Of a stretch of DNA of 64,000 nucleotides, positions 55,780-64,000 are shown piece after piece. Under the pieces are notes generated by a model that saw only the letters and a list, made by a program, of their open reading frames with translations, was not told where the DNA came from and did not search any database. Within the stretch, counting starts at the first letter, position 1. Each line of letters begins with the position of its first letter. The stretch comes from Faecalibacterium sp. An121 (GTDB lineage: Bacteria > Bacillota > Clostridia > Oscillospirales > Ruminococcaceae), in contig NZ_NFLM01000006.1 in the NCBI RefSeq assembly GCF_002160915.1, positions 81,237-145,236 of the forward strand, written 5' to 3'. The translations under genes were made by a program, and so were the position numbers.

Positions 55780-57168
55780 ATGAAACAAATGATTTTCCCC
55801 ACCAATTTCCTCTGGGGCGCGTCTACCAGTGCGTTCCAGGTGGAAGGCGGCTACAATGAAGGCGGCAAGGGGGTGGCTACCACAGACCTGGGCACACGCC
55901 GGCCCGGCGTCGCCGACAACAAAGTGGCTGCCGACCATTACCACCACTGGAAAGAGGACGTGGACCTGATGGCCGAGCTGGGCCTGAAGGTCTACCGGAT
56001 GGGTTTTGCCTGGAGCCGCATCATGCCGGACGCCACCTGCACCCCCAACCCCGAGGGGCTGGCCTTTTACGACAGGCTCATCGACTATCTGTTGGAAAAA
56101 GGCATCGAACCGCTCGTTACTCTCTATCACTTCGAGTGTCCGCAGGCGCTGGTGGACGCCTTCGGCGGCTGGCTCGACCGCAAGATGATCGACGCCTATC
56201 TGAAATACGCCGAGGTCTGCTTTACCCACTTCAAGGGCCGCGTCAAGCGGTGGGTCACGGTGAACGAACAGCTCATCGCCACCGCCGCCGGCATCATGAA
56301 CGGCAACTTTGAGCAGGATAAGCAGAAGAACCTGCAGAACATCTACCAGATGAGCTACCATGTCTCGCTGGCCGAGCACCGGGCTATTTCGCTGCTGCGG
56401 CAGATCGACCCGGAAGCCCAAATCGGCCCGGTGTGTGCTATCCAGGTGGTCTATCCCCAGTCCAGCCGCAGCGAGGATGTGCTTGCCGCCGAAAACGCCG
56501 AGGAGCTGATGGAATTCTACCTGCTCGACCTGAGTGTCCGGGGCGAATATCCGCCCTATGTGGCCAGCTACTTAAAGAGTCATGGACTTTACCCCCAGAC
56601 GCTGCCCGAAGATGCAGCTGTGCTGAAAGCCTCGACCCCTGACTTCATCGGCATCAACTACTATTTCAGCATTTGCGTCAAAGCCAAGGAGGGTCCCGTC
56701 AACTACGACCAGCCGCCCTTCTGGGTGTCGGACGCCTTCGACATCTGTGATAATCCCCACCTGCGCAAAACCGAGTGGATGGACAAGGGCATCGACCCGA
56801 TGGGCCTACATATTGGGATGCGCAAGGTCTATAATCGCTACCGTCTGCCCATGATCGTCACCGAAAACGGCATGGCCTACAGCGAAACACTGGGCCCGGA
56901 CGGCCAGATCCATGATCCCTACCGCATCGAGTACCTCAAAGAGCACATCGAACAGCTGGCCATCATGATCGACGAGGGTCTTCCGGTGTTCGGCTATTGC
57001 CCCTGGAGCTTTGTAGACGTGGTGTCCAGCCACCAGGGCTTTGCCAAACGGTACGGCTTAGTCTACGTGGATCGCACCGAGACCGATCCCAAGCAGTGCG
57101 CCCGGGTGAAAAAGGACAGTTTCTACTGGTATCAAAAAGTGATCGCCAACAACGGCCTGACAGAATAA
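55780..57168 (+). CDS. Glycoside hydrolase family 1, likely 6-phospho-beta-glucosidase
   Basis: A 462-residue GH1 enzyme. FLWGASTSAFQVEGGYNEGG is at the N terminus, the acid/base Glu is in WVTVNEQLIA and the nucleophile Glu in MIVTENGMAYSE. It lacks a signal peptide and follows the EIIBC gene, so it should split the phosphorylated glucoside inside the cell. The ATG at 55780 is preferred to the adjacent TTG; the ribosome site is weak. Confidence 0.92.
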   Translation: MKQMIFPTNFLWGASTSAFQVEGGYNEGGKGVATTDLGTRRPGVADNKVAADHYHHWKEDVDLMAELGLKVYRMGFAWSRIMPDATCTPNPEGLAFYDRLIDYLLEKGIEPLVTLYHFECPQALVDAFGGWLDRKMIDAYLKYAEVCFTHFKGRVKRWVTVNEQLIATAAGIMNGNFEQDKQKNLQNIYQMSYHVSLAEHRAISLLRQIDPEAQIGPVCAIQVVYPQSSRSEDVLAAENAEELMEFYLLDLSVRGEYPPYVASYLKSHGLYPQTLPEDAAVLKASTPDFIGINYYFSICVKAKEGPVNYDQPPFWVSDAFDICDNPHLRKTEWMDKGIDPMGLHIGMRKVYNRYRLPMIVTENGMAYSETLGPDGQIHDPYRIEYLKEHIEQLAIMIDEGLPVFGYCPWSFVDVVSSHQGFAKRYGLVYVDRTETDPKQCARVKKDSFYWYQKVIANNGLTE

Positions 57169-57253
57169 GCCATCACCTATTTCCCCCGCAGCCGTGCGGG
57201 CAACGTCCTGCGCTGCCTGCATGGCTGTTTTGTTGTTTGAAAGGAGTTTTTGT

Positions 57254-58447
57254 ATGCACATCGCATTCGTATCTCTTGGCGCCTTCGGGCACATCAATCC
57301 CACCCTGGCCCTCGTCACCGAACTGGTGAAGAAAGGCGTCCAGGTGACTTATTTCACCACTGAAGCCTTCCGCACTATCATCGAGCCCACCGGGGCAAAG
57401 TTCGTCGCCGTACCCTCCTGGATGGCGGAAAACGACAAGCATAATGAGGACGGCGGGAAGAAAGAGGATGACGGCGGAGTGGCCGCCGCGGTGCCCTTCC
57501 TGTTCCTAAACGAGGCAGGAGCCTACATCGACACTGTGCTGGACACCCTGAAAAATGACAAACCCGACGCCATCGTCCACGACTTTGCGGGCATTGCCGG
57601 CACCATCGCGGCGGACAACCTCAAGGTGCCCAATGTTATGCTCTACACCAGCTACCCCTCCAACGACAGCTACTCGGTAGCCGCCGGGTTCGAGAACTGC
57701 CCGCCGGACCACCCTCTGCGCAAGGCTGCGGCGCAGCTGGCCCAGACCTATGCCGAAAAATATGGCTGCCGCCTGCTGACTGTCAAGGAGATCTTCGACG
57801 GCCACGGGGACTTCAACCTGGTCATGATGCAGAAAAAGCTGGTTCCCAATTACGAGACTTTCGATGACAGTTTCGTGTTCACCGGGGTACAGATCGGCAA
57901 GCGGACCGCCTTCGGCAGCTGGAAAGCCCCCGACAACGGCAAGCCGCTGCTGTATTCCTCTCTTGGCACTGCCTTCAACAACTGGCCCGAGTATTACCCC
58001 ATTCTGTTTGACGCAGTGCGGGACCTGGACATCAACGTCTTTGCCGCGCTCGGCTCCATCGACCCCGCCAGTCTGAAGGACATCCCAGCCAACGTGGAAG
58101 TCGGCCAGATGGTGCCCCAGCTGGATATCCTGTCCCAGGCGTCGGTGTTCATCACCCACGCCGGTATGGGCGGCACCGGCGAGGCCATTTACTATGGCGT
58201 GCCCATGATCGCTATCCCTCAGATGGAGGAGCAGGCCATCACCGCCCGCCAAATCGAAAAGCTGGGCCTTGGCTGCGCTTTTCTGGATAAAAACGCCATC
58301 ACCAGCGAGGGGCTGAAAGCAGCTATTGTCAAGCTGCTGACCGAACCTTCTTATAAGGAGACGGCCCACGCCTTCAGCGAGGATATGCGGAGCCTGGGCG
58401 GGGCAAAGGCATCGGCGGAAGCCCTGATGCGCTTCCTTCAGAAGTGA
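57254..58447 (+). CDS. MGT-type UDP-glycosyltransferase (GT1 family)
   Basis: A 397-residue GT-B enzyme similar to macrolide and aglycone glucosyltransferases. The N-terminal acceptor domain starts HIAFVSLGAFGHINPTLALV. The donor domain has the GT1 signature HAGMGGTGEAIYYGVPMIA and PQMEEQ near residue 320. AAGGAG precedes the ATG at 57254. As the last gene of the PTS/GH1 operon it may re-glucosylate the aglycone freed by the beta-glucosidase, either to detoxify it or to modify it; the acceptor is unknown. Confidence 0.86.
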   Translation: MHIAFVSLGAFGHINPTLALVTELVKKGVQVTYFTTEAFRTIIEPTGAKFVAVPSWMAENDKHNEDGGKKEDDGGVAAAVPFLFLNEAGAYIDTVLDTLKNDKPDAIVHDFAGIAGTIAADNLKVPNVMLYTSYPSNDSYSVAAGFENCPPDHPLRKAAAQLAQTYAEKYGCRLLTVKEIFDGHGDFNLVMMQKKLVPNYETFDDSFVFTGVQIGKRTAFGSWKAPDNGKPLLYSSLGTAFNNWPEYYPILFDAVRDLDINVFAALGSIDPASLKDIPANVEVGQMVPQLDILSQASVFITHAGMGGTGEAIYYGVPMIAIPQMEEQAITARQIEKLGLGCAFLDKNAITSEGLKAAIVKLLTEPSYKETAHAFSEDMRSLGGAKASAEALMRFLQK

Positions 58448-58484
58448 TTATAAATGCCATTCCGGTCTATGCCTGAAGTTTGCC

Positions 58485-58567
58485 CGGACATAGATTTCCA
58501 TAGCAGACATCTATGTCCGCAGCCTCCTTGATTCGGTGCCCCGCTCTGGTCGCACAGGGCGGGGCAC
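58485..58567. other. Two hairpins downstream of the glucosyltransferase
   Basis: CGGACATAGAT (58485)/ATCTATGTCCG (58509) and GTGCCCCGC (58536)/GCGGGGCAC (58559). Neither has a clear T-run. They may protect or end the long sugar operon transcript. From 58568 to 58804 I see nothing I can name. Confidence 0.5.
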
Positions 58568-58804
58568 ACAGGGGAATGAGCTTAAGACTGCGGTCTGCCA
58601 TGTCTAAATTTCCTGAAAGTTTTAATGATTCTTATGGAGCGCGTCCATTGCAGCCTCCCAAATGAAATGAGGCCGGAACGCCAATGGTAATGGCAAGTCT
58701 GCCCAGAACACCCTGTTTTACACTGGCACTTGCTGCTTGAAAACACAGCAGACTTTTTGCACTGTTTACAAAATCCACTTTAATTTTTTGATATTTCATC
58801 CAAA

Positions 58805-59038
58805 TTATTCAGCTTTTACTTGACGGTATGCTATCCTTATGCTACCATTTATTACAAACCAATCCGCTTCATCTAAATAAAGCTGAGTAATTCTTTCCTG
58901 CCGCCCCGCAGCTACGCCGAACCATTTTGCCGCCGCTTGTCCCCGACAAAATCCTTTGGTCCCTTGCGGGGCGGTTTTCTTATATTCTGAGAGAATTTGC
59001 AGCCGGGCGACCGGCCTGCAATTCTTGATATCCGGCAC
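58805..59038 (-). CDS. Short hypothetical protein
   Basis: A 77-codon frame starting MPDIKNCRPVARLQIL and ending DEADWFVINGSIRIAYRQVKAE. No family is recognised and no good ribosome site is seen. The C-terminal half looks protein-like, the N-terminal half contains low-confidence text. It could be a truncated leftover of the mobile element. Confidence 0.25.
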   Translation of the reverse strand: MPDIKNCRPVARLQILSEYKKTAPQGTKGFCRGQAAAKWFGVAAGRQERITQLYLDEADWFVINGSIRIAYRQVKAE

Positions 59039-59188
59039 CTTGAAAACTATATGAGCCGTCTGGATCTGGATACCGCGCCATGACCCCGCTCAAAATGCGG
59101 GCGAGCCGGACAACGCCGCTGCAACACAGGGGCAGGAACGCAGATTCGGTGCAAGCGGCGACCCCCGCAATAGGAGACACTTCTATTT

Positions 59189-59385
59189 GCGTGCCTCTGG
59201 CACGCTTTAGGGGGAACCCATTTCTGCCCGCATACGCGGGACAGAAATTCCTTCCCCCTAATATCCCCCTGGGGACAAAATTCAGCCCCAGAACCGCGCA
59301 CTCGCTACGCTCGTACACTCTCTGGGTCTGAATTTCCCTGTCTGTGTCTCGTTCGTCTGCACATGTCAGCTGAACGAGACTTCTT
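59189..59385 (+). repeat. R1 multi-hairpin repeat, copy C
   Basis: Same order as copies A and B. H0 is GCGTGCC/GGCACGC. H1 has outer AGGGGGAA/TTCCCCCT and tip CCCGC/GCGGG. H2 is AAATTCAG...CTGAATTT. H3 is TCTCGTTC/GAACGAGA with loop TGCACATGTCAGCT, followed by TTCTTC. Stems are kept while their bases differ from the other copies. Confidence 0.75.
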
Positions 59386-59479
59386 CTGAAGTGCTTCCCA
59401 GCTTTGGAAATCAAAATCCAGTTTGAAATCTGTATTTTCATTTTGGACAGAAAAAGCGATAAGCAAGTATCGACCTGTG

Positions 59480-59508
59480 GCCACAATTTCAAAAATTGAA
59501 ATTGTGGC
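59480..59508. other. Inverted repeat upstream of mobC, candidate oriT or operator
   Basis: GCCACAATTTC (59480-59490) and GAAATTGTGGC (59498-59508) are perfect 11-base arms with a 7-base A/T loop. A unique stretch GCACTTCCCGGTCGTGC follows. Position just ahead of mobC and the relaxase is typical for an origin of transfer. The nick site cannot be assigned. Confidence 0.4.
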
Positions 59509-59634
59509 GCACTTCCCGGTCGTGCTTGTTGGGGAGTGCCTTCCCCAAACCCTGCTTTTTGTTTTGAACCGTTTGCACTTGTTCGATCTATATTCCGTGC
59601 GGCTTTTTCACCGTACCGCCCAAAGGATTGGAGG

Positions 59635-60078
59635 TTGATACTCGCCAAAAACATCGAAAAGATTCTTCCGACCAATCACAACGATAATTCCAACAACCGC
59701 ACTCACATCATCAAATTCCGTGTGACCGAAAAAGAAAAACTCACCCTCGAACTCTGCTGCAAACGGCTCAACATCAGCATGTCAACTCTCATTCGTCAAT
59801 CTTTATTGGGAAAGCCCATCCAGCACACCGTCGTTGTCACAGGCGGCGGAGAGGATGCCCTGAATGTCCTCTCTGACCTGCTGGGACAGTGCGGCAAGAT
59901 TGGCAGCAACCTCAACCAACTGGCCCGGCACTTCAACACCGGCGGCAAAGATTCAGAACAAATTCGGGCACAGCTCTTGACCGAATTGTCTGCACTCACA
60001 CTCTTTCGGCTGAACGCCGAGAAAGCGATCGGAGAACTGTATGGCAACCATCAAGCATACAAGCTCGAAGAACTCTGA
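59635..60078 (+). CDS. mobC: MobC-like mobilization accessory protein (ribbon-helix-helix)
   Basis: About 147 residues. THIIKFRVTEKEKLTLELCC and the following ISMSTLIRQSLLGKPI form a ribbon-helix-helix-like DNA-binding part. LLGQCGKIGSNLNQLARHFN is the MobC signature. It helps the relaxase nick the transfer origin. The start is unclear: no ATG lies before the RHH part, and a TTG at 59635 sits too close to the GGAGG box; I list it as the most upstream plausible start. It overlaps the relaxase start by 38 bases. Confidence 0.8.
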   Translation: MILAKNIEKILPTNHNDNSNNRTHIIKFRVTEKEKLTLELCCKRLNISMSTLIRQSLLGKPIQHTVVVTGGGEDALNVLSDLLGQCGKIGSNLNQLARHFNTGGKDSEQIRAQLLTELSALTLFRLNAEKAIGELYGNHQAYKLEEL

Positions 60079-61625
60079 CCTCTCGGCAGCGGAGCGGTAT
60101 CTTACCTTCCAGCACAACGAATATACGGGCTTACCCATCTTTGATTCAGATGGGAAACCCAAGCTCCGCGAAAATTTTCTGTTGGATACGCTGGAATGCG
60201 GCGGCAACACCTTCGCCATGGCCTGCCTGCTGGCGAACCGGAAGTACGGCAAGAACGCACAAGTTGGTGATGTAAAGACTCATCACTACATCATCAGCTT
60301 TGACCCCCGGGATGCAACTGACAACGGCCTGACCCTGAAAAAGGCACAAGACCTTGGCTTGCAATTCTGCAAGGAAAACTTTCCGGGCCACCCGGCCATT
60401 GTCTGCGCCCACCCGGACGGTCACAACGGCGCTGGAAATATCCACGTTCACATTGTCATTGGCAGCCTGCGGATCCGCGAAGTCGAGCGCCGCCCCCCAT
60501 ATGGAAAAGCCCTGCGACTGGCAGGAAGGCTGCAAGCACCGCTGTACGGCAGCCATGCTGCGGCATCTCCGTGCCGGGGTCATGGAACTTTGCCAGAGCG
60601 CCGGACTATATCAAATCGACCTGCTGAAAGGTTCCGGCGACCGCATCACCGAACGGGAATACTGGGCGCAGCGGCGCGGCCAGCGCCGTCTCGACTACGC
60701 CAACGCCAAGGACGCCGCTTCCGGCCTGCCCATCCGGCAAACCAAATACGAGACTGAGAAAGCCGTCCTGCGCAAAAACATCCGTTCCGTTCTGCGAAAG
60801 GCGACCAGTTTGGAGGACTTCTCCGCTCAGCTTTTGCAGGAGCATGGCATCGCTCTCACCGAGAGCCGCGGCCGGTTCAGTTACCGCATCCCCGGCCGAA
60901 CCAAGCCCATTACCTCCCGCAAGCTGGGCGATGATTTTTCCAAGGAAAATGTTTTAGCTTTTCTCGCCCAAAATGCCGAGCGCCAGAAAACCGCCGCTCT
61001 CCGCCGTACCGACCCGAACCCTGATAAAGTAAGTCGCCTGATCGACATCCAAGCCAAGCTGACCGCGGGCAAAGGCGCTGGTTACGAGCGCTGGGCCAAG
61101 GTGTTCAACCTCAAGCAGACGGCAAAGTCGATGGCGCTTTTGTCGGAGCACGGCGTAAGCACCGAGGCCGAGTTGGCGCAGCATATCGCCGAACTTCAGT
61201 CCCAGTACAGCGAAGCGCTCGAGGTGGTCAAAGACCTGGAAACCCGCATCGGCGAAAACCGGGAACGGAACCGCCATGTTTCGGCCTATCTCCAAAACCG
61301 GAAGGTTGTCCAGCAGGCCAAAACAGCAAAGAACCCGGAGACTTTTCGAGAATAGCACCGCGCCGAGCTGACAGCTTATCAGGCGGCAGCCGCCTATTTC
61401 AAGGCCCAAAAAATTACCAAACTGCCCAACCTGAAACAGCTGAAAGCCGAGCGTGAAGAATTGATTTCTGAAAAGGCGCAGTTCTACCAAAAGTACCGCG
61501 AAGCGCATAAAGCCTGGATGGACCTGAGCACCGCACAGCAAAATCTGGAGGCCCTGCACCGCGCAGAGGGCCGCCGCGAGATGACGAGAGGAGGGCAGCA
61601 TGAAACAGCAGACATTGCGCATTGA
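60041..61625 (+). pseudogene. Relaxase/mobilization nuclease (MobA/VirD2-like) with frameshift and nonsense codon
   Basis: The N-terminal relaxase domain starts MATIKHTSSKNSDLSAAERY and contains the metal-site His motif NIHVHIVIGSLR (HxH). In the six-C run at 60493-60498 the frame is lost; dropping one C would join VERRP to HMEKPCDWQEGCKHRCT in the next frame. That frame runs to TAG at 61353-61355 (ETFRE*HRAEL) and continues open and protein-like (ELTAYQAAAAYFKAQKITKL) to TGA at 61623. Both lesions break the C-terminal part. The single-base shift could be a sequencing error; the TAG is less likely to be. Confidence 0.85.
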
Positions 61626-62574
61626 CCCTGAATTTAAGGCGCAAATCCCACCCCTGACCGAAGACGAGCGCAAACAACTTGAAGAAAACATTCTGGCCGA
61701 CGGTGAAATACTGTCTCCCATCCTTGTCTGGAACGACACCATTGTGGACGGGCACAACCGCTATGAAATTCTGCAAAACCATCCAGAAATTCCCTTTACC
61801 GTTTATCCTTTGACTTTAGAGAACCGGGAGCAGGTTCTCGTCTGGATCTGCAAGAACCAGCTGGGACGACGCAATCTGACTCCAGAACAGAAAAAGTTCC
61901 TCATTGGGAAGCAGTACGACGCAGAAAAGCATGATGGATTCCACGGGAACCAGCACACGCTCCCGGCCTCATCAGGCGGTGTTCAAAATGAACATCAGCA
62001 AACCGCCGAGAAAACCTGTGAGCGCATCGCACGGGAAAACCGCGTCAGTTCCAGTTCCGTCCGGCGGGCAGCCCTGTTTGCCCAAGGCGTAGACCTTGCG
62101 GATAAACTCTGCCCCGGCATCCGACATCAGGTCCTTTGCGGCGATTTGAAAGCCCCGGACATCCTCTTTGAGCGCCTGGCCAAGGCCGCGCCGGAGGAGT
62201 ATGACGACATCCTGGAACAAATCAAGAATCCCCGGCCCAAGACAAAACCCACTGCCAAACAGCAAGCGCCCCAGTTGCAGGAGCATCTGCCCACCAGCTA
62301 TACAGCAGCAAAACTGCCATACGCCGAACCGCACTTCGAGGAAGTTGGAGGTTACCCCAAAGATCCTTCTGCCGCTTACGCCCAACTGGACGTTGCCGCA
62401 GCTACAATGCAGGAATCCTGGACGTTTATCTTTGAACACACGCTCAGCCTTCGCACCGAACCGGAGCATCGTAAAGCTGTGCAGGCGATTCTGGAAAAGC
62501 ATCTGACTTTTCTGGCCTCACTGGGATGTAACCTGCCGGAATTCCTAAAAGTAGGCGAGGCAAAATCTGCCTAA
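61600..62574 (+). CDS. ParB/Srx N-terminal domain protein of a mobile element
   Basis: A 324-residue protein. Residues 1-110 are a ParB-type nuclease/DNA-binding domain: LEENILADGEILSPILVWND and TIVDGHNRYEILQNH (the GHxR-type box). A central helix-turn-helix region (CERIARENRVSSSSVRRA) follows. The Pro/Gln-rich rest is unassigned. Such genes accompany relaxases in mobilizable and conjugative elements of Clostridia. GGAGGG precedes the ATG inside the relaxase 3' end. Confidence 0.82.
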   Translation: MKQQTLRIDPEFKAQIPPLTEDERKQLEENILADGEILSPILVWNDTIVDGHNRYEILQNHPEIPFTVYPLTLENREQVLVWICKNQLGRRNLTPEQKKFLIGKQYDAEKHDGFHGNQHTLPASSGGVQNEHQQTAEKTCERIARENRVSSSSVRRAALFAQGVDLADKLCPGIRHQVLCGDLKAPDILFERLAKAAPEEYDDILEQIKNPRPKTKPTAKQQAPQLQEHLPTSYTAAKLPYAEPHFEEVGGYPKDPSAAYAQLDVAAATMQESWTFIFEHTLSLRTEPEHRKAVQAILEKHLTFLASLGCNLPEFLKVGEAKSA

Positions 62575-62654
62575 CCATGACAGGGCGAAATGCGGGCGCG
62601 TACATCCGCCCCGATTGCGCCCTCGAATAAAATTTGAGTGGGAAGTGAAAATTT

Positions 62655-62786
62655 CCCGCCCCACGCGCCCTCTCGCCCACATTAGCAAAAATGAATCGTA
62701 TTGCCGTTTTATTTCTTTCGCTTCGTTTTTTCGGAATCCGCCCTGCCTGTCCGTGAACCCGCCCAGAAGGGCGCGTTCGGGGCGGG
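62655..62786. repeat. Long-range GC-rich inverted repeat
   Basis: CCCGCCCCACGCGCCCT (62655-62671) pairs with AGGGCGCGTTCGGGGCGGG (62768-62786) with a two-base bulge; about 96 bases lie between. It falls in the 368-base gap after the ParB-like gene, where no gene is seen. It may be a control or replication structure of the mobile element. Confidence 0.45.
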
Positions 62787-62942
62787 AGGGCGGATGGGGC
62801 GCGTATTTCTGCATTCCGCGCAGAAAAATTTTGGAGGCCAGTCCTGGAGCAAAGCAGGGCCGTCCTCTTTCATTCCACATTTGGGGCTTTGCAGGCTGAT
62901 TATCCCCATGAGCCAGGCAGTGGACCGGAACAGGAGGTGGAC

Positions 62943-63284
62943 TTGAACAAAAAGAAAAAAGTCGTCAATACTTCGATCTATCCTGATGAGGTCATCGAGC
63001 GTCTGGCGCGGTGCTTCTATCCTGCCATTCTGGAATGTTTCAACAGTGAGGAAGGCCAGAGGGCTTTCGCTGCCTGGCAGGCAGAACAGGCCAGATCCAC
63101 AGCCAAAGAAAAACAGGACGTTCCCACCGGGGAACGCCCTGTTCTACATAGCAACTGTCAACGGCTTTTTTCAGACAAGGCGCACCTTTCGGGGTGCGCC
63201 TTTCTTTTGTCCTCCGGTTCAAGCCGTCACTGCCTGCCCCGCCCGGCCTTCTGGTACAGCTTCGGACAGGGGACTTCTCCTTGA
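62943..63284 (+). CDS. Small mobile-element protein, C terminus probably not native
   Basis: A TTG start at 62943 behind AGGAGGTGGAC gives MNKKKKVVNTSIYPDEVIER, then LARCFYPAILECFNSEEGQRA, which looks like a real small protein of mobilizable elements. After about codon 58 the frame runs through two hairpins (63117-63144 and 63177-63202), which suggests that the native end was lost and the last 55 residues are read-through. Function unknown. Confidence 0.5.
   Translation: MNKKKKVVNTSIYPDEVIERLARCFYPAILECFNSEEGQRAFAAWQAEQARSTAKEKQDVPTGERPVLHSNCQRLFSDKAHLSGCAFLLSSGSSRHCLPRPAFWYSFGQGTSP
63177..63207 (+). terminator. Intrinsic terminator at the right end of the mobilization module
   Basis: AAGGCGCACC pairs with GGTGCGCCTT around TTTCGG, followed by TCTTTT. 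Confidence 0.8.
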
Positions 63285-63309
63285 TTCAACTCACCGAAGA
63301 AAATGAAAA

Positions 63310-63345
63310 ATCCGAACCCTTCTCCAATCAGAAAAGGGTTCGGAT
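63310..63345 (-). terminator. Terminator of the rRNA-tRNA operon
   Basis: On the minus strand ATCCGAACCCTT pairs with AAGGGTTCGGAT, followed by TTTTT. It lies 10 bases after the tRNA-Lys CCA end. Confidence 0.85.
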
Positions 63346-63355
63346 TTTCTTGATT

Positions 63356-63431
63356 TGGTGCACCTCCAGGGACTCGAACCCTGGGCCCACTGATTAAGAG
63401 TCAGTTGCTCTACCAACTGAGCTAGAGGTGC
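63356..63431 (-). tRNA. tRNA-Lys (anticodon CTT)
   Basis: 76 bases with encoded CCA. The acceptor stem GCACCTC/GAGGTGC is perfect, the anticodon loop reads ACTCTTAATC region with CTT, and the T-arm has GGTTCGAGTCC. It is the last gene of the rRNA operon and the likely attachment site of the island to its left. Confidence 0.97.
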
Positions 63432-63434
63432 ATA

Positions 63435-63509
63435 TGGTGACCCGTACCGGAATCGAACCGATGTTAAAGGCGTGAGAGGCCTCTGTCTTAACCGCTTGAC
63501 CAACGGGCC
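63435..63509 (-). tRNA. tRNA-Glu (anticodon CTC)
   Basis: 75 bases with encoded CCA. The acceptor GGCCCGT/ACGGGTC includes one G-T pair, the loop CTCTCAC gives anticodon CTC, and the T-arm has GGTTCGATTCC. It lies between 5S rRNA and tRNA-Lys. Confidence 0.94.
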
Positions 63510-63556
63510 ATATAAAACCATCAGGATACGGTTTCAATATCCTGATGGTGAGAGAA

Positions 63557-63672
<116 letters not shown>

Positions 63673-63777
63673 TGTCCGGAATGACCTTCCGGACAATTCT
63701 CTCTATTCTTTTTTAGAAGGACGTGCCTTCAGAACTGAATAATAATCTGCTTTGCAATCAGAGTACAAGTGCTTTTA

Positions 63778-64000
63778 CCTGGTCAAGCCCTCGGTCTATT
63801 AGTACACACCTGCTGAATGGATCGCTCCACTTACACATCGTGCCTATCTACCTTGTAGTCTTCAAGGGACCTTACCTGATCACTCAGTGGGATATCTTAT
63901 CTTTGGGTCGGCTTCACGCTTAGATGCTTTCAGCGTTTATCCGATCCGAACATAGTTGCCCAGCTGTGCTCCTGGCGGAACAACTGGTGCGCCAGAGGTT
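63778..64000 (-). rRNA. rrl: 23S ribosomal RNA, 3' end (partial)
   Basis: The minus strand carries the highly conserved 23S 3' domain (for example AAGCATCTAAGCGTGAAGCC and GGTAAGGTCCCTTGAAGAC). The gene runs off the right edge; its 3' end is placed near 63778 by the TCAAGCCCTCGG stretch. Confidence 0.95.

Overview
The window looks like chromosomal DNA of a high-G+C Clostridia gut anaerobe in the Oscillospiraceae/Ruminococcaceae, of the Faecalibacterium-Subdoligranulum-Gemmiger type. This is inferred from the complete crotonyl-CoA butyrate pathway with phosphotransbutyrylase and butyrate kinase, the Firmicutes-type gene order yicC-remA-gmk-priA-def-fmt-rsmB-rlmN and dgt-dnaG-rpoD, RpiR and PTS genes, ECF transport and the rRNA sequence. 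No species is claimed.

Region 1 (1-12.2 kb, minus strand) is housekeeping: rlmN (partial), rsmB, fmt, def, priA, gmk, remA, yicC, then rpoD, dnaG, dgt and a YigZ-family gene. Region 2 (12.2-21.7 kb) is butyrate formation: thlA-crt-hbd-bcd-etfB-etfA on the minus strand with coaD upstream, and ptb-buk on the plus strand behind a clear sigma-A promoter whose -10 overlaps a Rex-like operator. Region 3 (21.9-24.8 kb) has sppA, an RDD membrane protein and an XRE regulator. Region 4 (24.9-31.3 kb) is a seven-gene plus-strand operon for breaking down sulfur amino acids: MalY-type C-S lyase, DAACS symporter, RidA, glutaredoxin-like protein, two tandem cysteine desulfidase-family genes and a GNAT acetyltransferase. 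Region 5 (31.7-37.8 kb, minus) is an ECF transporter (S component, fused double ATPase, EcfT) with a PHP phosphoesterase, an inositol-monophosphatase-family enzyme and an RpiR regulator.

Region 6 (37.8-63.4 kb) reads as an integrated, partly decayed genomic island. A 27-bp direct repeat of the tRNA-Lys 3' end (one mismatch) lies at 37813-37839 and at the tRNA gene itself (63356-63382). Between the copies are: a GH1 gene; a wrecked rhamnosidase; a wrecked LicR-type regulator fused to the tail of a PTS EIIC; a Tat-exported esterase; remnants of a glycosidase and an integrase; a large serine recombinase; an intact RpiR-secreted esterase-PTS-deacetylase-PTS-GH1-glucosyltransferase locus; and a mobilization module (MobC, broken relaxase, ParB-like). 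The intact sugar locus has two promoters with the same layout: three TTGAAAC-type boxes spaced exactly 20 bp. Region 7 (63.4-64 kb, minus) is the end of an rRNA operon: 23S (partial), 5S, tRNA-Glu(CTC), tRNA-Lys(CTT).

Two repeat families are scattered between genes. R1 (three copies) is a chain of hairpins ending in a terminator; its stems differ between copies with compensating changes. R2 (four copies) is a MITE-like element with inverted ends of the type AGGGTGTATCTGA.

All family calls come from reading translated sequence and motifs; no database search was possible.
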